Part shown: positions 20,703 through 29,140 of the stretch, one piece after another
How the letters are laid out: each line of letters starts with the position of its first letter
Numbering within the stretch: the first letter of the stretch is position 1
Assembly: GCA_030374765.1 (NCBI GenBank)
Contig: JARGXX010000086.1
Span: forward strand, 310,001-374,000
Reading direction: 5' to 3'
DNA: 64,000 bases
Source: Agarophyton chilense
Lineage: Eukaryota; Rhodophyta; Florideophyceae; Gracilariales; Gracilariaceae
The notes under the pieces: model-generated
Database searches by the model: none
Told to the model about the DNA's origin: nothing
Seen by the model: the letters and a program-made list of their open reading frames with translations, nothing else
Position numbers and translations under genes: made by a program

Positions 20703-21512
20703 TTGGCGTTGGTGACAACGGCGAGACGGCGCCGTGCAACGCGCGCAAAGGCCGCGCTCCGCGGCAAGCACGTGTGGGTGATTGGAGCGTCAAGAGGAAT
20801 CGGACGCGCCACGGCTGAGCGACTAGCCGCCCTTGGTGCCACGTTAACGCTATCGTCTCGTCCGTCGCCCGAGCTTGACCTCGTGGCCAAGCAATTGCGA
20901 CCCGCGCTACACGCCGTGCTTCCGTTCGATGTGACCGACACGCACGCCATCTGCGTTGCCGCGCAGCGCGTTTCTCGCGTGCTACCCGTCGATGTTGTGT
21001 TGGCCAATGCTGGAATCAATCATCGTAACTTGCCGTTTGTGGCGCTGCATGTGGCGGCTATTGATGCCGTGTTGGATACTAACTTTCGCTCCGTCGCCCA
21101 TCTCTTCTCACGCGTGTTGCCCGCTATGCGTGCGCGCGGTGGTCTGCTTTGTGCTGTGTCCTCGCTCGCCGCGTACAGGGGCGTGGCTGGCGCCTCTGTG
21201 TACGCCGCCAGTAAAGCCGCCCTCACTTCTCTCTGCCAGTCGCTCAGTGTCGAGCTTTACAACTCAAAAGTCAGCGTCGTTTGCGTCCATCCCGGCTTTG
21301 TTCACACCTCTGCCATCTCCTCTCTGAAAAACCCAAAGCCGCTCCTCATCACCGAATCCCAAGCCGCCGAGCACGTCGTTGAAGCTATTGCCTTCAAGTA
21401 CTCTCATTATGGCTTCCCGTGGCTCATGGAACACGTCGTCCTCAACTTTTCCGCCTGCCTTCCCACCCCGATATACAACTTTGTCATGTCCAAACTCGCT
21501 GTGTACGGTTGA
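20646..21512 (+). CDS. Membrane-anchored short-chain dehydrogenase/reductase
   Basis: About 288 residues from the chosen start. The N-terminus is MVPP followed by a run of 14 leucines coded by (CTG)14, then a basic TTARRRR segment, which together form a signal anchor. The Rossmann part follows: GASRGIG (residues 47-53) for NAD(P) binding, NAG (121-123), catalytic Ser (172), and YxxxK with Tyr 186 and Lys 190. The overall form resembles DHRS7, 11-beta-HSD-like and 3-ketosphinganine reductase-like SDRs of the ER membrane. The substrate cannot be read. The frame is open upstream to an ATG at 20508, but that extension is low-complexity and I prefer 20646, which places the anchor at the N-terminus. 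Confidence 0.85.
20658..20699 (+). repeat. (CTG)14 trinucleotide repeat coding for poly-Leu
   Basis: Fourteen uninterrupted CTG codons form the hydrophobic core of the dehydrogenase signal anchor. A pure repeat inside a functional membrane segment is prone to length change. Confidence 0.95.
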
Positions 21513-21790
21513 GCAGTAAACCACACCGCAGATCCCACACCCTTCAACCTGTGAGCTCAGCACCCCCACGCATGCCCGCCACCTGCATGCGTCCCAATCC
21601 CCACCCGCTTCCCGGACAAGTCAACAAGCGCTTCTTTTAGTTTTTACTCAAACTTGCTCTCAGTTACGGTTAACTGTACACATACAAGCGCAACAACCAC
21701 AAAAGTGCCAACTCTCCAAATCTTTTCGCTACATGTGCGCGCGCGCGCGCCCCCTTCGCCGCCACTGCAATCGCCTCCACTCTTTGCACT

Positions 21791-22675
21791 TCATGCTTGC
21801 CCTTTCCGTCGACGAACGTCCAGCGCCATTGAAAGCGCAAAATAGTACATCACGTACACGAACGACGCGTACAACGCAGGTTTCACGTAGCGCGACTCAG
21901 GCTGCATCGTTGGCACCATCATTAGCCCGGACCAAATGTACGCTCCGATGTGGTTCACATAGTGAAACTCCTTTGTACGCGTTGGATAGATGAAATGTAC
22001 AGGAATGAACGACAGCACGGCACAGCTGAAAATGAGCACCATCGAAACGACAGTTGTGGGTTTCAAATAATATATGTAGAACACCACAATGTTCCAATAA
22101 CTCGGAAAGCCCACAAACGCGTCGGGCGTTTTGGCGATAGTTTGACAAAACTGGTACGCTGACGCGAGCAGAATGGCTACGGCGGCCGCATACTGAGCGA
22201 CTTTTCCCTGCACCAACTCAAACACGACGATGCACAACGCGGGCAAAACCGAGAATGTTTGAAAATCGATAATGTTGTCAAGCATCGCGCCGTCGTACGT
22301 GGGTATAACCTTCTTAATATTAACCGCTCTCGCAAACGTTCCGTCCACAGCATCGATGAAGATGGCCAACCAGTTGAGCTTGGCAAACAAATTAAAATCA
22401 GATTGGCCGAATATGGCGTGCAGTAACGCGAACATATTCACAAGCAATCCCGACGCGGTGAATAAATGCACCATCCAGGCGGCCACGATTTGGTACCAAG
22501 GGTACGAGTCTGGGGCGCGGCGGCGTCCGCGACCGGACCCCGATCGACGCGGCGTTGTTCGAGCCTCAGCGTCCTTTTCGAACGCGGCGCCCGTTTTCTC
22601 GAACGCTATTTCGGAAGTTGCCGTGGAAGAGGCATCCGATTTGGCGATGGTGCGACTACGAAGTTCCATGATCAA
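21791..22675 (-). CDS. pcs: Bacterial-type phosphatidylcholine synthase (CDP-DAG:choline)
   Basis: 294 residues. It is a CDP-alcohol phosphatidyltransferase with the motif D111-G-x2-A-R-x12-G129-x3-D133-x3-D137. The 12-residue spacing, instead of 8-9, and the downstream GFPSYWN (189-195) are as I know them from bacterial phosphatidylcholine synthase (Pcs), which joins choline to CDP-diacylglycerol in one step. Other Pcs-like parts are AWMVHLFTASGLL before the motif and the FIPVHFIYPTRT segment. About eight membrane helices are expected. The first 55 residues are a polar, basic extension that bacterial forms lack. The start could also be Met 3. No intron. It would act in the ER or another internal membrane. 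Eukaryotes usually make phosphatidylcholine by the Kennedy or methylation routes, so transfer from bacteria is likely. Confidence 0.8.
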   Translation of the reverse strand: MIMELRSRTIAKSDASSTATSEIAFEKTGAAFEKDAEARTTPRRSGSGRGRRRAPDSYPWYQIVAAWMVHLFTASGLLVNMFALLHAIFGQSDFNLFAKLNWLAIFIDAVDGTFARAVNIKKVIPTYDGAMLDNIIDFQTFSVLPALCIVVFELVQGKVAQYAAAVAILLASAYQFCQTIAKTPDAFVGFPSYWNIVVFYIYYLKPTTVVSMVLIFSCAVLSFIPVHFIYPTRTKEFHYVNHIGAYIWSGLMMVPTMQPESRYVKPALYASFVYVMYYFALSMALDVRRRKGQA

Positions 22676-23328
22676 AGACGCAGGCAGCTAGAGCTGCAGA
22701 CGAAAGCAAGCACGTGCGAAGCTAATCAAATCGGGGAATCGCGGGGACGTAGGGCACCAACACGCGATCGAAGCAGTGGGGCGGAGAAGGGGACTGGGAA
22801 AGGGGTGTAGTCGTTACTCCGCGTATGCAGCGAATCCACGATGAGACAGTTTGAACGAATGTGCGTAGTGGCTGAGGTTTACGCTTGTCAAGGCTTGCAT
22901 GCCAATGACGGCGCACAGGCCCAATTGACAGGCGGTCGCTTCGGACGTGCACTTTACACCCAACAGAAGCGTAGCGCAGAGCAGCATGCGAAAAAACGCG
23001 TGAGCCGTTGCAAGAATGCATCATCGTTGGCGGGCGCGTGGGTGCTCTTGCGCTGTGCAACGTGGACAGTTGTGATTGTATAATGTGCGCTACGTTTTTT
23101 TTACTGTGCACTGCGAAGGTAATCTTTTCACTGCAAGGCCAACAGTGCACATGGTCGGTTCGGCCCCAACACCCGTTGGTGAGAGCGAGAGGGCGTCGCC
23201 CCAGGGCGCTCTCCGTCGCAAAGGGTTCACCTTCGCACTTTTGGTTAGCAGATTGGTAGATGTGCAATGTTCCACAGCGGTAAACATACTTTACGAAATT
23301 CACACAGGTTGAGGTAGAAACCGGGTGG
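22676..23328. other. Intergenic, no supported gene
   Basis: Lies between the start of the phosphatidylcholine synthase gene and the 3' end of the coiled-coil gene. Short frames only. A minus-strand frame across most of it has no motif and biased composition. Confidence 0.5.
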
Positions 23329-24372
23329 TTATGCCTCCGCACTTGACGCCTTGGCTCTCCGAATGGCGTCCAGACTCAATGCGCGGCGCTCCCGAGCGCC
23401 TTCACTTCCGTCAGAAACCGAAGAAAACGACGACGGCGGCGGGGAGCGAGTTCCTCTTCCAACAAATGCATTGAGTAGTCTGACAGCCTCCTTCTTCTCG
23501 GAGAGCAGCGCAGCATACTCCTGATCCATTCTGGTGATCGTATGGCGTAAAGCAGCCTCCTTAGCGTCGAACTGCGCCAGCGCAGATTTTATGATGCTCT
23601 CCACGGCTGGTATGGCATGTCTGCACGTGACGGTCTGCTGTTCCAATTCGCGCACGCGACGTCTGGCCCTTGACGAGCGCACACGCTCCAACTCCAGTTC
23701 ATTCTCCAGAGAGCTGATTCGATGCTGCGCCTCGGTGAGCTCGGCGGGCGTGGGCCGCGGGTCCTCGTGCAGCGAATCCTTGCGACGATAGCGCTCTGTG
23801 ACGCGGCGGGCGGCTGCGGTGAAGGAATTTCTGTGGCGCGGGATGTAATCGGCAGCGGCGAGGTTTTCGAAACGGTCGGCGGCGGCGCTGCTTGTGCGCG
23901 GTCTTCTGTGCAGGTTGTCGGGCGGCGGGGCAAAATCGCGTGTACGGCGCCTCATGCTGGCCGGAAGACTGAACACGCGTCGGGCGCGTTGCAGAAGTGA
24001 GTCGGAGCGTTTGAGGGTGGCTTGGCGCTGGATGCTCTCGCGGGGGGGACTGGTGTGGAGGGAGTGGGTGCGCTGGGCGGTGGGGCGTAGGTTGGTGTGC
24101 GGCGGCGGCAGCGATAAAGACGGTGTTAGCGTGCTTCTGCGGTCGGTGGAGGAGTTAGAGTGGCGAAGGGCGACAGAAGAGTAGGATACATCGCGCGCGG
24201 CGGGGCTATCGGACTGAGAAGTCGGGCGACGAGCGGCGGACGCCCAGCGAGTGACGGTGGGGTACGCGGGCGCATCTGGCGACGATGGCTGCGAGTTGAT
24301 TCTGCGACGCATGGGAATCGCGGACGGCACGGAACGGCGCGGACGCTCTACAGCAGAGGAGGAGAATTTCAT
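23329..24372 (-). CDS. Hypothetical basic, low-complexity protein with a C-terminal coiled coil
   Basis: About 347 residues from the ATG at 24372 (MKFSSSAVERPRR). The first 200 residues are Arg/Ser/Pro-rich and probably disordered, with many RRxS-type sites that kinases could use. From about residue 215 to 290 a heptad-like coiled coil is visible (ISSLENELELERVRSSRARRR and onward), followed by a second helical stretch (YAALLSEKKEAVRLLNAF) and a Ser-rich tail. The frame is open for a further 187 codons upstream, but that part is GC-driven Arg/Pro/Ala sequence and lies where a promoter is expected, so I do not include it. No family is recognised. A cytoskeletal or scaffold role is possible but unsupported. 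Confidence 0.6.
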   Translation of the reverse strand: MKFSSSAVERPRRSVPSAIPMRRRINSQPSSPDAPAYPTVTRWASAARRPTSQSDSPAARDVSYSSVALRHSNSSTDRRSTLTPSLSLPPPHTNLRPTAQRTHSLHTSPPRESIQRQATLKRSDSLLQRARRVFSLPASMRRRTRDFAPPPDNLHRRPRTSSAAADRFENLAAADYIPRHRNSFTAAARRVTERYRRKDSLHEDPRPTPAELTEAQHRISSLENELELERVRSSRARRRVRELEQQTVTCRHAIPAVESIIKSALAQFDAKEAALRHTITRMDQEYAALLSEKKEAVRLLNAFVGRGTRSPPPSSFSSVSDGSEGARERRALSLDAIRRAKASSAEA

Positions 24373-25340
24373 CGCGACAAACGCGCGCGCGCGGCGCGCG
24401 ACGGACGACTTAAGAGGGGCGCGACGGGGCAAGCGAGGCGGGTGTGGGGTGGGGGGACGGAGGGCGGGACAGGGGGGCGGGACAGGGTGGCACGAGGCGG
24501 CGGGAGGCGGTGGGAAAGAGACAAGGTGGCACGAGGCGCGAGGTGGCGGCAAGCTTGACGGGTGGCGCGTGCGCGCAACAAGCAAACGCCAAAGACGGCG
24601 GGCGAAACGAACGAAGGACGTTGCGTTTGCGATTTGCGTTTGTTGCAGGACGCGGGACGTGGGACTCGAGCGCCACGTAAAAGCGCGCCACGCGCGTATC
24701 CACAGCGCATGGCGCCATGCCGCCCGTACTCGCGACGCACACGCGCACGCGCCGCGCTGTGCTCGCACTGATCTGGCGTGATTCCATTGGCCGCGCGACC
24801 GTACTGTAAGGTGCGCGCGCTTGCCGCGTCGAGCGGCGCGGCGGCGGGGGGAGGAGGAGAGGGCGAAGCGGCGATGAGCACGCGGCGACGGCGGTTGCGG
24901 CGGCGCGCGGGAAGGCGTGGCGACCCGTGACACGCTGGCGCCGCGATAGTGGCGGGACGCGCGAGTCTCTCTCTCTCTCCCTTTTTGTCTCGAGGGCGTC
25001 GGCCGCGCACCTCGAGACAGGCGCCACGCTGGCGTCTAAGCGCGCTCAAACAGAGAGCACCAGAGTCGGTGCCAGCGGCGGCGCCAGTGGCGTCGTGGTC
25101 GCCACTTGCCCGCCGTCGCCGCTGCCCGTTGGCGCCGCTGCCCCGTTGGCGCCGCTACCCCGTTTGCGCCGCTGCCCGTGCGCCGTGCCCGGCACACGTG
25201 GACACGCGCCGCGGCGGGCGTGGGTGGAATCAACGGCGCCTTGTAAAGTTACAAAGCGTCGTGCCGGTATCTTGTTTTTGAGAGTGGGACGCCTACACGG
25301 CACATAGAGAGAGAGATACTGTAGGATACTGTTCTTTCAT
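24373..25340. other. GC-rich divergent intergenic region
   Basis: Separates the coiled-coil gene (minus) from the small secreted-protein gene (plus). The plus strand at about 24440-24520 has repeated G runs (GGGCGGGACAGGG twice, among others) that could form G-quadruplexes. ATACTGTA and GATACTGTT lie at 25316-25333. The long Arg/Pro/Ala frames here are products of base composition and I do not call them genes. Confidence 0.45.
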
Positions 25341-25442
25341 ACTTGCGCTTCGCACACACTTGCGCTTCGCACACACTTGCGCTTCGCACACACTTGCGCT
25401 TCACACATCCTTGCGCCTCGCACAGGCTTGCGCTTCGTACAT
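25341..25442 (+). repeat. 17-bp tandem repeat, six units
   Basis: Unit ACTTGCGCTTCGCACAC, exact at 25341, 25358 and 25375, then degenerate at 25392, 25409 and 25426. It lies in the expected 5' untranslated or promoter part of the next gene. 17 bp is not a multiple of three, so it is unlikely to be coding. Confidence 0.85.
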
Positions 25443-25482
25443 CCCAACGGCAACTTGCGCTTCGCGCTTGTTGGCAGCGCCC

Positions 25483-25915
25483 ATGGTGTGCGCGCGCGCA
25501 TGCGCTCTTGTCCGCCTGAGCGCCTTCGCAGCCTTGATTGGCTCCGTGTTGGCGCGACTCAATCAGAAGACCAACCATCACATCTGGCGCCGATTGCGCA
25601 ATGCGCGCCAACACTGTTCGCAAGTCATTCGAACTTGCGACGTTCCCCACGTGGCTCGTGACACCCACAACTGCGTTTTACGATGTCTGTCGTCAGAGTG
25701 CTACACTCTGGTGTACTCGCACCAACCGGTAAGTCACCGTAGTTCCCGCCTCTCCGCCTCGTTCCGCTTCACAATTGCTAATGATCATGCAACCTTTGCC
25801 CCCGCAGCTCGAAGAAGGTGAAATCGATCATTCGCGCATGCGCTCTTTTATGAAGTGTGCTCACACCAATATGCTGCGCCACCTCAAGCGGAAAACATCG
25901 CAACCACACTCTTAA
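25483..25915 (+). CDS. Small secreted Cys-containing protein, two exons
   Basis: Exons 25483-25728 and 25808-25915 are joined across a 79-nt intron (25729-25807) with GTAAGT, a CTAAT-type branch word and a CCCCGCAG end. The product has 117 residues. The ATG at 25483 has a good context (CCATGG). Residues 1-24 form a signal peptide (ACALVRLSAFAALIGSVLA). The core spans the splice: NCVLRCLSSECYTLVYSHQP, then LEEGEIDHSRMRSFMKC. The pattern CVxxCxSxxCYxxxY...PLEEGE-D reminds me of a small conserved eukaryotic family of unknown function (possibly DUF4787), from memory only. It likely acts in the secretory pathway. It converges with SFT2, whose stop is about 180 bp away. Confidence 0.6.
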
Positions 25916-26096
25916 TCGTAATCCCACCCTCAACCACCACCACCCTCTCAACTTTAAACCCCCCCCCCCGCTCAACCACAACCGCCCTCGCAACCACAAC
26001 CACCCTATCAACGTCAACCACCCTCTCAACCACAAGCACGCTCCATCGGGACCGTCGCATCTTGCTTCTAATCCCGTCTCAATGTACCAATCGCGC

Positions 26097-26935
26097 TCAC
26101 GATCCGAAAGACATGCCCATCACTCCCACCAGCCTGGATATCATATGCCTCCCATACGGGATGTAACTTAATGCATACCATATCACTGCCCAGTTGCACA
26201 ATCGTACACAACGAAACACACAAAATGTCAGTTCAAAGCAAACAAACACACCACAAAACGGCAACAACTGAACTTACGTGATACAACTTCCGCCGCGATT
26301 GACACCATCACCAACAGATAGCGCAGCTTGCCCCCGAAGAACGCCGCAAACAACGCAAACACCAGCGCGAACAAGTACACCCCCGCAGCCACCGCTCGCA
26401 CGGGGCTGAACATGTTCTGAAGCTGAGCCTTGGGTCCTACAAGAACCCACGTGCTCGTGATAGCCAGTACGTTACCCAAAGTAAAACACGCCGCAAATTT
26501 GTGCGGTACTACTACAATAAGCGGAAGAAACATGAACGATATGCAAATCAGCATCACGCCAGTGCCGAAGATCATGGCGAACAACGCAACTTTCTGCAAC
26601 GTGCTCAAATTGAACATGCCGCTCATCTCTTCCGAAAGAGTCGCTTGCGCCGGCGCCTCCTCATCGTCCACCACCACCTCATCTGTCATGAAGCGCCGCA
26701 TAGAATTCATGGACTGCTTGGCGGTGTCATTGAGAGATTCAAGCGACGGCGCCAGCGTGCTGGACAGGTCGCCAAACAGGCTCTTCGCAGACGCCGAAAA
26801 CGATGATAGCGGGTCGCTGCTCACATTAGACGCGTTTGACGTTGACGGCGCCGGCAACGGCGCGCCCTGCAGAGAGTTGAGACCTTCCAGCAACCCCATT
26901 TGAGATGTGGAGCGATTCGGTCTGAGCTTCAGCAT
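26097..26935 (-). CDS. SFT2: SFT2-family vesicle transport membrane protein, two exons
   Basis: Exon 1 is 26278-26935 and exon 2 is 26097-26185. The 92-nt intron (26186-26277) has GTAAGT and GGGCAG ends. The spliced product has about 248 residues: a Ser-rich N-terminus, an acidic segment (DEVVVDDEEAP), then four membrane helices with GNVLAITSTWVLVGPKAQL between helices 2 and 3. Exon 2 supplies the family end WYALSYIPYGR. Without splicing the protein would lose this conserved end, so the intron is well supported. Yeast Sft2 acts in endosome-to-Golgi or intra-Golgi transport with SNAREs. The start used is MLKLRPNRS; ATGs at 27013 and 26899 are alternatives. Confidence 0.85.
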
Positions 26936-27418
26936 GCGACCGCCACTATATGCAACGCTCACACAGCGAAGCGTGCTCGCGGCGTACAACTTCGCTTCGA
27001 CGCCGGTTTGCACTCACAACGAACGGGCCCGCGACTTGCCACGAACGCGTAAATATGGCAGCAAAGGCTGTTGCACGAACGGCGCGCCAAGACTGCGGCG
27101 GTACAAAGACTGTGTTATGACAAGCGCTGGGCGCTAAATGCCAAAGCCCGCGCTGACCAGGAGCCAACTTCTTTTTCCGCGATGCAATTGGTAGTTTTCG
27201 TACACGTGCACACGCACAAGAGTGTGGCCGGCAAGGGCGGCGTCAGCACGGCGCGCCGCCAGCAGCGCTTCGCCGCACTGTCATGCTCCCCCTTGGTCGA
27301 GCAATCAAAGCCGTCCGTCCTCCGCCTGTAGAAGGCATTCCCCGGCACGCTGCACTCCAATTCAAACCCGCCCGCCCTAACCGTCCGCTTACCTCGCCTC
27401 CATCGTTGCTCGTTCCCA

Positions 27419-27424
27419 TATAAG
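27419..27424 (+). promoter_or_regulatory. TATA box of the apyrase gene
   Basis: CATATAAGAG lies about 65 bp upstream of the ATG at 27490, at a spacing that would give a short leader. Base composition around it is otherwise C-rich and non-coding. Confidence 0.5.
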
Positions 27425-27489
27425 AGCCGTCACAGCTAGAGCGAGCGACTTACTGCAACGTCCAACTCCATCCCATTCCAGCGTGCCGC

Positions 27490-28851
27490 ATGCGTCGCTT
27501 TCAGACACCGATGGCCACAAAGTTCGCCAAGTCGTACGAGCCGGTCGGTCGGTCTGCCTTGTCCTCCGCGCTTGCTACTCGCGGCCGTCTCGTAAAGCTT
27601 GTCGCTGCAGCTCTTGTCACCGTTTTCGCCCTCTCTGCGCTTCGCTCTGTCTACACCCCCTCCGACTATGTGTACGGCCTGATGATTGACGCCGGCTCAA
27701 CAGGCTCTCGAATTCACACCTTCAAATTCCGAAAGAACCCTGCTACCGAGAAACTCAATGTGCTCGGTGAGGATTTCCATGCCATTAAACCGGGCTTGTC
27801 GGCATATAAGGACAGTGCAAATGCCGCTGCGCTTTCGCTGGAACCGCTCATACAACGTGCCAAGTCTCGCGTCCCAATTGCGGTTCAGCCTCACACACCA
27901 GTTGTGCTGCGTGCTACAGCCGGGCTTAGAATGGCGGGCGACGAGGTGGCCAATTCGATTTTGCGAGAGGTGCGCACATATCTCAGGACTTCGGGTTTTC
28001 GATTCGACGATGACTCGTGGGCATCCATTCTGTCCGGCAATGAGGAAGGCATATACTCCTGGATTACTGTCAACTACCTTTTGGACCGCGAACCGTACGA
28101 TACGGTAGGCACGCTCGAGATGGGAGGCGGCTCCTCTCAAGTAGCGTACGTGCCGAGAGACAAAGCGCTCAACTCTGGCTCATCCAATTGCTCCACCTCC
28201 GAGGAAAATCTCGACTTCAAGGGGGAAATGCTCGATTTGTACACCACTTCTCACCTCGGTTTTGGTTTACAAAAGGGTCGTGCTACAGCGCTAAAGATGT
28301 TCCAAGAGAAGAATTTGCTACGAGACAATCCTTGTCTCAACGCTGGCGGTGAAGTACAAGTCGCAATACCATTTGAAGAAGACCAGAAGCTCACAATGAC
28401 AGGCAAGGGTGACTACACCGCATGTCGCAAACTTCTTGACGAGCAGTTCATGGATCCCTCTATGGGACAATGTACATGCGATCTGTGCACATACCATGGT
28501 TCTGCTCAACCTCCGCCAATCCCTGAATACGTTGCAATTGCTTTCTATCGCGGAAGAACTGTAGAAATCGGCCTTGGCACCACACTAACTGTGAGAGATC
28601 TGAGGCAAAAGGGCGAGGAGATTTGTGAAATGAGTGTAGAGGACGTCACGGCAAAATATCCCGAAGTTCCCCAGGGTGTGGCCACGGATCTTTGTCTAGA
28701 CCTTGCCTTCATCACTCTGCACCTTGAACATGGTCACGGAATAACTGAAGAGAGCGGCACCACTCTTATGGTTATGGAGAGGATCAACGATTTTGAATTG
28801 GGATGGTGCCTCGGTGCTATGCAACAAACCATGGCCAAGCTCGGAATGTGA
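27490..28851 (+). CDS. GDA1/CD39-family nucleoside phosphatase (Golgi-type apyrase)
   Basis: 453 residues. It removes phosphate from nucleoside di- or triphosphates. In the Golgi this turns the GDP or UDP left by glycosyltransferases into the monophosphate that nucleotide-sugar antiporters need. A cytosolic tail and a single membrane anchor (about 35-52) make it a type II membrane protein. The apyrase conserved regions are visible: ACR1 DAGSTGSR (67-74), ACR2 LRATAGLR (140-147), ACR3 SGNEEGIYSW with catalytic Glu 186, ACR4 GTLEMGGGSSQVAY (207-220), and a C-terminal INDFELGWCLG. There are several Cys in the lumenal part, as usual. No intron. A second Met at residue 8 is possible as start. Confidence 0.92.
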   Translation: MRRFQTPMATKFAKSYEPVGRSALSSALATRGRLVKLVAAALVTVFALSALRSVYTPSDYVYGLMIDAGSTGSRIHTFKFRKNPATEKLNVLGEDFHAIKPGLSAYKDSANAAALSLEPLIQRAKSRVPIAVQPHTPVVLRATAGLRMAGDEVANSILREVRTYLRTSGFRFDDDSWASILSGNEEGIYSWITVNYLLDREPYDTVGTLEMGGGSSQVAYVPRDKALNSGSSNCSTSEENLDFKGEMLDLYTTSHLGFGLQKGRATALKMFQEKNLLRDNPCLNAGGEVQVAIPFEEDQKLTMTGKGDYTACRKLLDEQFMDPSMGQCTCDLCTYHGSAQPPPIPEYVAIAFYRGRTVEIGLGTTLTVRDLRQKGEEICEMSVEDVTAKYPEVPQGVATDLCLDLAFITLHLEHGHGITEESGTTLMVMERINDFELGWCLGAMQQTMAKLGM

Positions 28852-29140
28852 TCTGTTATATCTATTCGTTCCATCAGGATTTAAGAAAGGATAAATGGCC
28901 GCGTTCCCGAGTCCTTGATTTTAAACTTCAGTGGAGCCGCCCTCTCTCACACACCTCTTTTAGCAGCGGGAGCGAGATCTGTGATTGGAATTATAGAACC
29001 CAGCATTCCGACGCTCATCGCGGGAATTTTTGGACTTGGGCCATGCCAAGTGCACTTTAAGAAAAGAAGCGTTCAAATATATACGGAAACTTTCTTGTGT
29101 GGCACAAAGCGCCCGAGTAGTTGTGTTACGCGCCGGCATC

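Noticed and set aside
20483-20818. Poly-Ala/poly-Gln frames over the CTG repeat
   Set aside because: They are other readings of the (CTG)14 tract. The frame with the Leu run continues into a full SDR domain and is the real one.
24373-25049. Arg/Pro/Ala-rich frames on both strands and the 187-codon upstream extension of the coiled-coil protein
   Set aside because: Long open frames on both strands at once are expected in such GC-rich DNA. No motif, and the region is where the promoter should be.
25341-25442. CRISPR-like array
   Set aside because: Units are 17 bp head to tail with no spacers, in a eukaryotic gene region. It is a simple tandem repeat.
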